Assembly: GCF_016718685.1 (NCBI RefSeq)
Contig: NZ_JADKCX010000048.1
Span: 1-52,575, forward strand
Reading direction: 5' to 3'
From: Haliscomenobacter sp.
GTDB lineage: Bacteria > Bacteroidota > Bacteroidia > Chitinophagales > Saprospiraceae
DNA: 52,575 bases
How positions within the stretch are numbered: the first letter of the stretch is position 1; each line of letters starts with the position of its first letter. The translations under genes and the position numbers were made by a program. Of this stretch, positions 9,129 through 19,125 are shown piece by piece. The notes under the pieces were generated by a model. It was not told the origin of the DNA and ran no database searches. It saw only the letters and a list, made by a program, of their open reading frames with translations.

Positions 9129-10610
9129 TTACAACGGATTCTGTACAATCGCTTTATTCGTATTCAACTCATCCTGAGGGAACAACCATTCCCACTGTGG
9201 ATCACCTGCTGGAATATCCCTAACGGTAATCAGCGCAGTCAGGTGGTTGGGAATACCGTTGCGGTTCAGTGGAAGGTTCAAACGTTTTAAATCCGTAAAG
9301 CGGAAACCTTCTCCCCATAGTTCAATCCGGCGGTTAAACATGATCTCGTCAATGAGTGCCTGTCCAGTATTGGTAGACTGCACTGCTTTGCGGTCTCTGA
9401 CTTTCACCAAAGCGAACAAAGCGGCTTGGGCACCAGCATTGTCGCCACTGCGTGCTTTGGCTTCGGCCTCAATCAAGTACATTTCAGCAGCCCGCATCAA
9501 TGGTACATCCCCGACGCTGGAACTGGAGCTTTGAGACAAAAACTTCTTGTTCTGGTAAGGAACTCTGGCTCCACCTGGAGGAACGGGAACAGTGGCTCCG
9601 GTTTTGTCCCATAATTTCTTGCGTACATCGCTGGCCGAAATGGCTTCCCACAATGTAGCATTGATGGCCCGAGGTTGGGTACGCAATACGGTAGAGTTGA
9701 AGTTGGCAGAAATGTAAGCAAAGTAAGAATAGAAGAAGGTATTGTGGTCGTCGATCTGACGGCTACCCCAAATCCATTCCGGGTTGTTTACGGTGTTGAA
9801 ACCAGCTACATAAGCAGTAGTATCCATCAGCGCAACCCCTTGACGACTAGCGGCAGCAGCCGTAGCAGCAGCAGCCCAGTTTTGTTGAGTCAATGCTACA
9901 CGGGCTTTGAAACCTTGGGCAACATTCACGTTGATATTGGATTTGGCCGCAGTGCCCGCTCTGGTATAGCCAGCCAACAAGGTAATGGCCTCATCCAGGT
10001 CTTTGTTGATTTGGGTATATACCTCTTCAACTGAGGTACGAGCTTGGCCTTCCAAGGTATTGCTCAGTAAAAGCGGAACGCCTTCCTGTGTGTTGGGGGA
10101 TCCTGCATTGTAACGTTTGCCCCACAGTTGGACCAGTTGGAAGTGCGCCCAGGCACGGTAAGCCAATGCCTGTCCTTTGATGATCTTGCGATCGGCCTCC
10201 GGCCCAGGAGTAGCGTCAATGCCGTTGATCAATACATTGGCATTAGAAATCAGACGGTAGTAGAAACGATACATGTAACGGAGAAAGCCATCATTGACGT
10301 TGCGGTGCGATTGCCAGCGCAGAAAGCCAATCAAGCCCGTACTTCCACTCGCCAGTGGGTATACGATGTCTTCGCCCATTAAATCGCGAAAAATGTTGTT
10401 GCTACCTTCTCCAGCTTGTCCTTGTGCATCGTACTGGGTATACATGATGCGGTGCATGCCGTTCAGCGCAGCATAGGCATTCTGGGTACTGGCCAAAGCA
10501 TCGGTTGCAGCAACGGCAGTGGTAGGGAAAGTGTCGAGGAACTCTTTCTCACAAGCCGAGAAGAAAAGAGCGACAATTAAGGCCAAAAAGCTATATTTAG
10601 TTATTTTCAT
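9129..10610 (-). CDS. SusD/RagB-family outer-membrane nutrient-binding lipoprotein
   Basis: This 493-residue protein has a lipoprotein signal with lipobox FFSAC (Cys20), so it is lipid-anchored, and in this family usually surface exposed. The tetratricopeptide-like helical N-terminal part and the C-terminal part with AAEMYLIEAEAKAR, FNRRIELWGEGFRFTDLKR and the final FPQDELNTNKAIVQN are typical of SusD. It binds glycan or peptide ligands and covers the SusC channel. It follows susC after 10 bases, the usual susC-susD order. No glycosidase or sigma/anti-sigma gene is adjacent, so the substrate cannot be inferred. Confidence 0.95.
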   Translation of the reverse strand: MKITKYSFLALIVALFFSACEKEFLDTFPTTAVAATDALASTQNAYAALNGMHRIMYTQYDAQGQAGEGSNNIFRDLMGEDIVYPLASGSTGLIGFLRWQSHRNVNDGFLRYMYRFYYRLISNANVLINGIDATPGPEADRKIIKGQALAYRAWAHFQLVQLWGKRYNAGSPNTQEGVPLLLSNTLEGQARTSVEEVYTQINKDLDEAITLLAGYTRAGTAAKSNINVNVAQGFKARVALTQQNWAAAATAAAASRQGVALMDTTAYVAGFNTVNNPEWIWGSRQIDDHNTFFYSYFAYISANFNSTVLRTQPRAINATLWEAISASDVRKKLWDKTGATVPVPPGGARVPYQNKKFLSQSSSSSVGDVPLMRAAEMYLIEAEAKARSGDNAGAQAALFALVKVRDRKAVQSTNTGQALIDEIMFNRRIELWGEGFRFTDLKRLNLPLNRNGIPNHLTALITVRDIPAGDPQWEWLFPQDELNTNKAIVQNPL

Positions 10611-10620
10611 GGCTGTTGGA

Positions 10621-13600
10621 TTAGAAGTTTAAAGTAAATCCACCGGAAATCACCCGGGCTGGTGGGTAAGCGTTAGAGGTAACACCAGAGAATGCTTGCT
10701 GGTTGTTCATCCCTTTTCTTTTCGAGAAAAAGGCAACGTTTTCAGCACCTACAAAAACCTGTGCACCAGAGATTTTCCATTTTGAAATCAAACCTTTGGG
10801 CAAGCTGTAAGACAAGTTGATGTTGCGAATGTTCAAAAAAGAAGCATCGATCAACCAACGGGAAGAAGTGGCATTAAAGTCGGCTCCTCTACCTGCATCC
10901 ATCCGGGGAACATCGGTTACATCGCCTTCATTTTGCCATCTTTTCAGGATGTCGGTGTGCAAGGCGCCCCCATAGTTGCTGGTGCTCATCAAAGACTGGT
11001 ACAAACCATCGTAAGTCAAGCCACCCAATTGGAAAGTGAGTAACCCACTCAGGGTGAAACCCTTGAATGTAATCGTTGGTGCAAGACTTCCGTACAAGTC
11101 AGGAATAACCGAACCATTGTATTCAAATTTACCATTGGCAATCAGGGTAGTCACGGTATCAATGCCGCCAGCTGAGTTGGTGATGAAGCGGCGACCCGTA
11201 GCAGAGGTTTTATTGGCTGAAACGTAAAGTGCAGCACCGTCCGATGGGTCTACTCCGTAATACGTACGCAACCAGTACTCGAAGATCGAAGCACCTACAG
11301 AATATTTCTTGGTACCTGTAACAAATTCAGGAACCGTTTCAGGCATCTTGGTGATCTCGTTGTTCACCGTAGATACGTTGATGTTGGTGCTAAAGACAAA
11401 ATCGCTACTACGGATGAATTCGATGTCCAGGTTGGCTTCAATCCCCTTGTTGACCATGGTGGCCGTGTTCTGGTTTACCGTCAAAGCCCCACTGGAAAGT
11501 GGTTGGGGTACTTCAAACAAGAGGTCACGGGACAAGCGGTTGTAATACTCAAATGAGCCACTGATTCGTCCTTTGAACAAAGAGAAGTCAAAACCTATGT
11601 CGAATTGTTCGTTGGTTTCCCAGCTCAGTTCGCGGTTCAAGAAAGCAGTTTGGCTTTGTACAATCCCTGGTTCGTTGGCGTTGTTGGCAAAGCCGTACAA
11701 GCCTTGGTAGGCATAAAAGCCAATTCCGTCGGCAACACCTACGACGCCATAAGAACTTCTCAATTTCAGTTGATCAAGCCAGTTGAGCTCCAGGAATTTT
11801 TCTTTGTCGATGTTCCAACCCGCGCCAGCTGACCAGAAGGTACCCCATCTTGATTCAGAAGCGAAGCGCGAGTTACCGTCGCGGCGCAAACTACCTGTGA
11901 GGATGTATTTGCCACGGTAGTTGTAATTGGCTCTGGAGAAGTAACTTTCGATGGTGTAGCGATCCAAGGCGGAAGTCAAGGAGTTGATGGTCGTAAAGTT
12001 GTTCAATTCGGTATTTCCGGAAAGGGACAATCCTTGTTTGAAACCATTCAAATCGTTGTCACGTTGGTTGTAAGATTCGTGACCAGCAAGTAGATCAACA
12101 CCGTGGCCGCCGAACTCTTTGTTGAAGTTCAACAATTGGCTCAGGATCAAACCAACGCTGCTGCTTACCTGACGGCGGCTTCTACCCGCAGGAGCACCAT
12201 CCCCTACAACTGTGTTTTCAAAGTTGTTGTTTTGTTGATACTGGAAGTCAGCGGAAGCGTTGTTCGTGAATTTGAAATTTTTCAAAAAGAACAAATCGGT
12301 ACTGGAACGTACGCTGGCTACTGTTCTGGTAAACAACTGCGAGTTAAGCGTAGTTTCTGCGAGCGTATGACGTCCAGCAAAACCACCACTTGGCCGGTTA
12401 GGGATGCCCAAACCGGAGCTACCCAGGTTTCCCAGGTCCCAAAATCTTTGACCGTTTGCATCCAGCAAATATTCCCCGCTCGTCATGTTGTGCAAATACT
12501 GGATAGATTGGGCCAATGTTGCGTGAAAAGAAGAAGGGGTTAACGAAGCTGGTGCTTCCGTCGTCAGCGGCGGTATTGGAAATCGAGTGGTTGCCCGAAA
12601 TATTCAACCCTGTCCGGAGCCATTTGGTGGGCTGCACGTTTACATTCAAGCGGGCGGTGTAGCGTTTGAAGTCGGTGTTCAAGGTATATCCATCTTCTTG
12701 CAGGTACCCAGCAGAAAGGAAATAATCGTACTTATCGCTACCTCCGCTGAAGTTGACCGAATAGTCTTTACGGTCGCCATCCCGCATCAGATCCTTGGTC
12801 CAATCCAAATCATCGGCGTAGATCAATTCTGCGCTTGGATTGATCGTTCCGTTGGGACTGACAATGGAATTGGCGGCAACGTTGAATGGATTGTAAGTCA
12901 ACAAACCAGCGATACCCGTTCTGGAGGTCAGGCCTGAGGCTACCCGGCTAGCTGAGTCTCTGGAAATGGCTGCTCCAGAAGCTGGATACACCAGCGAGTT
13001 GCGGTAAGATTCCCACTGCACTGGGTAGTACTGAAAAGCATCCAAACGATCGTACTCGGGCAAACCACGAGAAGCAACACCTTGGGTAACTTTAACCGAC
13101 ACATTGTTTCTGCCGTCTTTTTTGCCTTTTTTGGTGGTAATGATCACTACCCCGTTGGCCGCTCTGGAGCCGTACAATGCCGTAGCGGAAGCATCTTTCA
13201 GGATGGAGATTGATTCTACATCATCTGGGTTGATGTTGGATGTTCCCCCAACATAAGGTACCCCATCTACTACAAACAAAGGCTCAGAAGTGGCGTTGAT
13301 CGAACCAAAACCACGGATACGGATGGCCAGACCTGAGCCAGGTTGTCCGTTGGCGGTTTGGGTGATGACCCCTGGTACCGCACCTTCAATAACCGTTGTG
13401 ATGTTGTTGATCGGCCGTTTGGCAATGGACTCGGAAGAGATGGTACCTACCGAACCAGTGAGGGCTTCTTTTTTCACCGTACCATACGCTACGGTGACAA
13501 ACTCCTCCAGGAGGTTCAAGGCTGGCTCCATGGTGATGTCGATTGAGCTTTTGCCAGCAACAGGTACTTCCAAGGTTGTGAACCCGGTGTAACTAAGTAC

Positions 13601-13816
13601 CAAAATCGCATTTGCAGCATCGGCAACGGAAATTTCGAAGTTACCATCCACGTCAGTAGCAGAGCCATTGGTGGTGCCTTTGACTACGACGGTCACCCCG
13701 ATCAAGGGTTCCGCACCGTTCGACGATTTGATGGTACCTCTGACGGTACTCTGGGCACTGGCAGCGAAGCCAACCAATACCAACAGTAAGGTGAACAAAA
13801 GTCTAAAGTCCTTCAT
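10621..13816 (-). CDS. SusC/RagA-type TonB-dependent transporter, frameshifted
   Basis: This is one gene read in two frames. The first part (from 13816) has a signal peptide, a carboxypeptidase-like regulatory domain (about residues 24-105), and the plug domain with IRIRGFGSINAT, LFVVDGVPY, ISILKDASATALYGSRAANGVVIITTK. The beta-barrel continues to the terminal strand ending in GGFTLNF at 10621. Conserved sequence switches frame near 12505, in the minus-strand stretch reading NIGPIYPV then LHNMTSGEYLLDANG. This fits a single small indel. About 1065 residues is normal for the family. It imports a ligand captured by SusD, driven by TonB-ExbBD. It probably works as a single gene in the organism. 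Confidence 0.92.
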
Positions 13817-14203
13817 ACTAAAAGGATTAAGTGAGTGATAAAATGGTTTTATTATCTAAAAATAAAAACACGTTACATTCACTTTTTCAGGCGAATGCAA
13901 CATTTTTTCTTTCTTCTTGGTTCGGATCAATCTGACTGCCTGAGGGCATTTTACTGGTTGGAATTATGACAATGGCTTTAGTCAAGCTTACAGTTATTCT
14001 TTCGAAATGAGCAGGAAAGATAGAGAAGTTTAAAAAGTATGCCAATGATTATCTGCCCAAGGTAGGCAAATACTACGGTTTCGTAATGTATTGTACAATT
14101 TTTGGCGTTTGTCGCTGAAAATCATGCGAAAAATAGCGTCAAGCCCTATCCCGTGCAATGCGTATTCAAGGATTGAATAACCTGATGCGTGGGGTAGACA
14201 TAC
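13817..14203. other. 387-base gap upstream of susC; no gene seen
   Basis: No coding region, tRNA or recognisable riboswitch was seen. It should hold the susC promoter, but I found no exact TAnnTTTG element on the minus strand. An imperfect hairpin lies at 13873-13900 (ttacattc and gaatgcaa, one G-T pair). A small inverted repeat tgcc/ggca lies near 14071-14086. Confidence 0.5.
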
Positions 14204-14800
14204 TCAACTAGACTTACGCCGCTCAATCTCATCCCTAATCTGGGCCGCTTTTTCATAATTTTCTTCATCAAGCACTTCGTCCAACATGCGGATTAGGGCT
14301 TCAGTAGAGTAAGAAGCCAGCGGGTTATCGGACATCCCGGAGGAAGGTGCGGCGGCAAACAACTCCTCTTCTTCGTCCGTGCCTTCGGTATCTTCTAACA
14401 CCACCCCGGCCGCGTCCAGGATAAACTCGTAGGTATAAATCGGGCAATTGAACCGAACCGCCATCGCCAGGGCGTCGGAAGTCCGGGAATCTACCTCGGT
14501 GACATCGCCATCGCGCTCACAAACCAGGCGCGCGTAAAAAATGCCGTCCAATAAATTATTGATGATGATTTCCTTCAGGTTGATGTTGAAGGTTTCGAGT
14601 GCATTTTTGAACAGGTCGTGGGTCAGGGGCCGGTTGGGGGTCATTCTTTCCATCGCCACAGCAATGGCCTGCGCCTCAAAACTGCCAATTACAATCGGCA
14701 AACGACGTGCACCCCTCTTCTCTCCCAACACTACCGCGTAATTGTGGGACTGGGTAACGCTATGGGAAAGTGCAACTATATCCAACTCAATTTTTCTCAT
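14204..14800 (-). CDS. DUF151 (bifunctional nuclease-type) protein with C-terminal UVR motif
   Basis: This 198-residue protein begins with a BFN/DUF151 domain (about residues 1-130), with VVLGEKRGARRLPIVIGSFEAQAIA and the SRTSDALAMAVRFNCPIY stretch typical of the family. An acidic linker (EGTDEEEE) follows, then a UVR-like coiled hairpin (LDEVLDEENYEKAAQIRDEIERR). DUF151 proteins were named after a reported DNase/RNase activity in a plant member, and the bacterial role is unsettled. The UVR motif usually mediates protein contacts, as in UvrB/UvrC. It is transcribed alone toward the T9SS gene at 15001-19075. Confidence 0.88.
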   Translation of the reverse strand: MRKIELDIVALSHSVTQSHNYAVVLGEKRGARRLPIVIGSFEAQAIAVAMERMTPNRPLTHDLFKNALETFNINLKEIIINNLLDGIFYARLVCERDGDVTEVDSRTSDALAMAVRFNCPIYTYEFILDAAGVVLEDTEGTDEEEELFAAAPSSGMSDNPLASYSTEALIRMLDEVLDEENYEKAAQIRDEIERRKSS

Positions 14801-15000
14801 CGTTTGGGCTTAAACGGTACCGTTTCGAGAATGTGATGCCCAGCCTCAAAAGTGATTTTAAGGCTAAAGCGGCGCAAAGATAGGAAATTTGTGGGAAAGT
14901 ACAAATGGGATTTTTGGGGTTGAGGTGGATTTAACTACTCTGTGTTGGTTACTTGCCAGTATAAACATTCCTTCCGTAGTGATTACAGGTCCTGAAAATT

Positions 15001-18000
15001 TTAACCCACCTTACTTACCACCAACACCCGCTTCACCACAACCCCTCCTTCAAATCCAACCTTCACAAAATAAATCCCAGCTCCCACGCCCTTGATTGCT
15101 GTCTGGATACCCCCCTTCAACACCCATTGCCGGGGCAATTTTACCACCAACTCCCCCAGCGCATTAAAAATCTCCGGCGCCACCTCTATCCGCTGCGGAA
15201 GGTCAAAAGCAAGGTTAATCACCCCATTCGTTGGGTTTGGAGCGACCTTGATCCGTGCAGCCCAGGGGTGTTCCATGGTTGAACTCACAACCACCCTCGG
15301 TATGTTAATGATCGGACTTAGCCGCACACATTGTTTTTGATCCCTTACCTCCAATTGGTAATTGCCGGTACTGGCCTTGACCAGATTTTGGGTGGTACTG
15401 AACGTCTGCCCCGCTCGAATCCATTTGTAGCTATATGGAGGAGTGCCTCCATTTACCACAACCTCAATGGCTCCGCTGTTTTTTGAACTGGTATCAGCTT
15501 TGATGCTTGTTATGGCAATGTTAATCGAATCGGGCTCTTGCAGGACGGCGGAAAACTCCTGGACACAGTTGGGGCCGAAACTCAAGGTTACGGTGTAAGG
15601 CCCGGCTTTCAAACCAGTCCTGCGGCTGCCTTCTCCGCCATCAGACCAACGATAGGTGATGTTACTGTTGACCTCTTCTTTGAGGCTCACGTTTAACACC
15701 CCATCATTGCCTCCTTTACAAGAAACATCTTGCTCAATGGCGTCATTGGCCAGGGTAAATTTAGGAAACATGATCAGTTTGATGGGGACGCGCTCGGTGC
15801 TGACACAACCCGCGCTGCTTTTTGATTCCACGTAATACATGTACACTCCGGGCTCACGTACCCTGGGGAGATACCTGATTGCGTCAATTGGTTGCAATGG
15901 TTCATTGGCGCTATTGTACCAATTGTTCGTTACCCCTGCTTGAGGTGTCACCGTGAGCAGGGGGGCCAATTGACCACTACAAACCCCTACTTCGGATTTG
16001 AGGGGAACTGGCGCATTGGGCCGGGTCAATACCGTGATGGTTTGGGTCAATGGCTTTACTTCACAGATGCTTTCATTTTTAGGTGTGATGGTAAGCGTAT
16101 ATTGACTTGTACCCGTTGTTAAATCTTCAAACTCGATGAAAGAAGCCGTTGACCCATTGCTCCAGGTATAAATATAGTCGGATAAACTACCGTTGTTGAC
16201 GCTAGCCCTCAGGGAGATAGAGTTACCAGGGCACAAAGTGGTGGGTGCGCTGGTAACAATACTGGCTACAAATGGCACACATTGTTTCTCTTGAAGGAGT
16301 ACTTCGCTGCGGAATGCTGGAGCACCCAGGGAGCTGAAAATCAATTTCACTGGTTCGCGGGCATTTCCTACTGTTTTTGGCGATTGACAATTTAATCTCG
16401 CACGCTTCAGCTGGATAGCTAGTTTGGGGATCGATGATCTGGATGTAATCTACCGCGGGTTCCACTGTGACCTTGAATCGAACATTGGTCTTCACTGCAA
16501 TCGATTGGGTAACACTTTCATTTGGATTGACGATGAGTCGATTGGTACTGAGGGAAAAATGCCGGGGACGAATAAAGCGAAATGCCTGGATTAAACTGGC
16601 CCCCCAGGTTTGTATATGCCTTTGGCAGTGACCGCATTGGTGGGCGACGAGACAGCATATTCCGGCAGGATTTCCTGGATGTATTGTTGGTCTTTGTCGT
16701 TCGTTTCAACAAGAATAAAGATGGAATCGCGGTCTCTGAAGCCACATTTTTGTGCATCGCCCAGGGAGTCCATTCTGAGTTCATCCATTTTCATTTTTTC
16801 CCCACTGGCATTGGGATCCCAATACTTTTCAACGGCTCTGGCTGGGGGGCTCAATTGTTCAGGAAAAAGGTACAACTTGTCACTGGCCGTCAATAGATTG
16901 GCGGCCGCTTTTGTATTGATTTCCATACTATGCCCTTTCTTGTTGCTTTGCACACAATTGGAATTGAGCGGATCGTAGGCCAGGAAAAAAGGACTAGAAA
17001 CGGCCTCTCGGGTTTTGATGCTGATGCTGAATTCACCATTTTCGGCAGCAAGATCGTTTTTGTCCACGATCAAATAATAAGTCCCCGGGCTGAGCGGAAA
17101 ATCCACAATCTCTCCATTTCCTCCAGCGGTAGAGGTTTGGGTATAATCCAGACACCCTTTTCCACAAATGTAGCCATAGAGGAACAGCCCCATCGCAGCA
17201 TTGGAGCTAAGGGATATGTTGACTAAAACATTGGAATTTACCGTGAATTGAAATTCTACATCCTCGCCCTGATAACTACGTGCACCATTGTAACAGTTGT
17301 TGTACCCATTGAAACCACTACCGCCGATGCTGAAATCGTTTTTCTTTCCGCTGACGGTACGGGTCATGGTGGTATTCAGTGGAATGGACTCGGGGTTGGA
17401 TTGGCAAACCCCCTTGGGCGTGATGCTAAAGGTATAAGGGATGTTTTGAGTACCCAGAATGACAACATAATAAAAACCTGCGGCACTTGGGCCTAAATCC
17501 AGGCTGCCATTCTCGGTAAAGCCCAGGCACTTGGTCTTTGCTGTGGAATCACAGCGCAGGATAAAACCACGCATATTTTGAGTGCCATTGCCAGCGTTCA
17601 GGGTCAATACGATGGGGCTTTTGTGTTTCTTCATTGTGGAACAAAAAAACATCAGCATATAATCTTTTTCCTCCAGCTGAAAAATTACCAAATGCGTCTT
17701 TTACACATTGATCCTCATACAGCAAGATTGGCGCAACTTCTGAACGCGACAATTCATTGGAAAAAGTAGTCCCTCTGGAGATAAAAGCTCCACCGTAATC
17801 ACATATGTTGGTACAAGCCTGGGTAAATTGAATGTCCAGCGAAAACTTATAGGCATCGGCACCTCTAAACTGATCAACAACGGCATAATAAGTGCCTGGA
17901 TTGAGAAAAACGGTAAGCGTTTCTGTCCCGTTGCCACTGCTTACACCAGCCGCAACAGCATCTAGTTTGTTGCAACTTTTGAGTACAAAAAGGTTTAAGT

Positions 18001-19075
18001 CTTTTGGTTTGAGCTCATTAGGCTGACTTAATTTTAAAGTAACATTTTGGGATTCAAATACTTCAAACGAATAAATTTTTTCAGGCCCAGAGTGCCCTGG
18101 GTAATATTTTTCAGGGGTATTTTCTTGCCGAACCCGGTAAAGACTCACTTTGCTTCGATCTCTTGCCGAAATGTTGGTGGTTCCAACAAGCGGAGCACGG
18201 CAATTTATTGCCGTCAATCCACTACAGGGCAAGTCTCCGCAGGAAACATCTATGGAAAATTCCCCGGAAGAATAAAATTCTTGAGAATCAACAATCAGGT
18301 AATAAGTGCCGCTTCCAAGTCGGTCACTAAACAAATATTTACTGCCCTTGATCGCCGAAGCTTTGGCTTGCGCAAGGCAGGTAATCTCATAACAGGTTTC
18401 ATCCACTTGTACCAGAAACAAATCAAAATCTTTTTTACTGCTGGTGTCTACATGGAAACCAACCTGGATGCTAAAACCGGAGCCGGGATCAATTTGATAA
18501 ATCTTTTCGGGCCCAGCATAGACCTTATTCTGGCAACCCGGGTATTCGTTGATCAGGTTAAAGGCGAGTCCCAGGTTTTCTTTGGCTTTGTATTCGCCAC
18601 AGGTGATGGAGGAGCTTGCGCGTTTACAAATGTTGTCTTCACAACTAATTTTGAGCCTGAAACTTCCGACTGCTTCGGCCAATTTCGCATCCACCACGAT
18701 GTAGTAGGTGCCCGCTTCCAGGAATTGCACCAGGAATTCTTTCTTGGTATTTGACGCACTGTATCCCACGCAGGTACCCGAACTCAAGTTACATGCATTC
18801 AGCAAAAACAAATCCAGATTGACTCCGGTCTCTTCAATTTGTAGGGAGATGTAAATCTCTCGTGGCTGAATTACATTGAATTTGTAGACCCGCTCTCTTC
18901 CCAGCGAAGAACCCTCATCACACTGATAATTGTCGCTAAGGCTGGTTTCAAAATCTGTACTGTCCTTATAGGTTACACCACATTGAATGGTTCTGGCTTT
19001 GGTACAAATGGTTTGACCATGGAGGGAGTAAGCAGCAACGTAACAGCAAAATAGAGCAAGTATGTGTAGTCTCAT
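15001..19075 (-). CDS. Giant secreted protein with four PPC-like domains, SprB-like repeats and T9SS sorting domain; frameshifted
   Basis: I read one gene of about 1355 residues. The start at 19075 gives a signal peptide. Four pre-peptidase C-terminal-type beta domains follow, each ending in GTYYIVVD, GTYYLIVDS, GTYYAVVDQ or GTYYLIVDK. A middle region is followed by SprB-like repeats (DVSCKGGNDGVLNVSL, GGTPPYSYKW) and a T9SS C-terminal sorting domain with KVAPNPTNGVINLAF. Frame changes are needed near 17670, 16600 (a run of six G where five restores the frame), 16580 and 16360. The protein should be exported by the Sec system and then by T9SS to the surface. No catalytic domain is visible, so adhesion or matrix function is only a guess. 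Confidence 0.75.
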
Positions 19076-19125
19076 AGCATGACATTGTTTTGTTAGTATG
19101 CTGGATTTAGAAGTGCTGCCTAATC

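Noticed and set aside
10621..13816. Two separate SusC-like genes
   Set aside because: The first frame carries signal peptide, regulatory domain and plug, and the second carries only barrel, joined by conserved sequence at one frame change. It is a single gene with an indel.
13817..14203. tRNA or small RNA gene
   Set aside because: No cloverleaf or known RNA motif was found in the gap.
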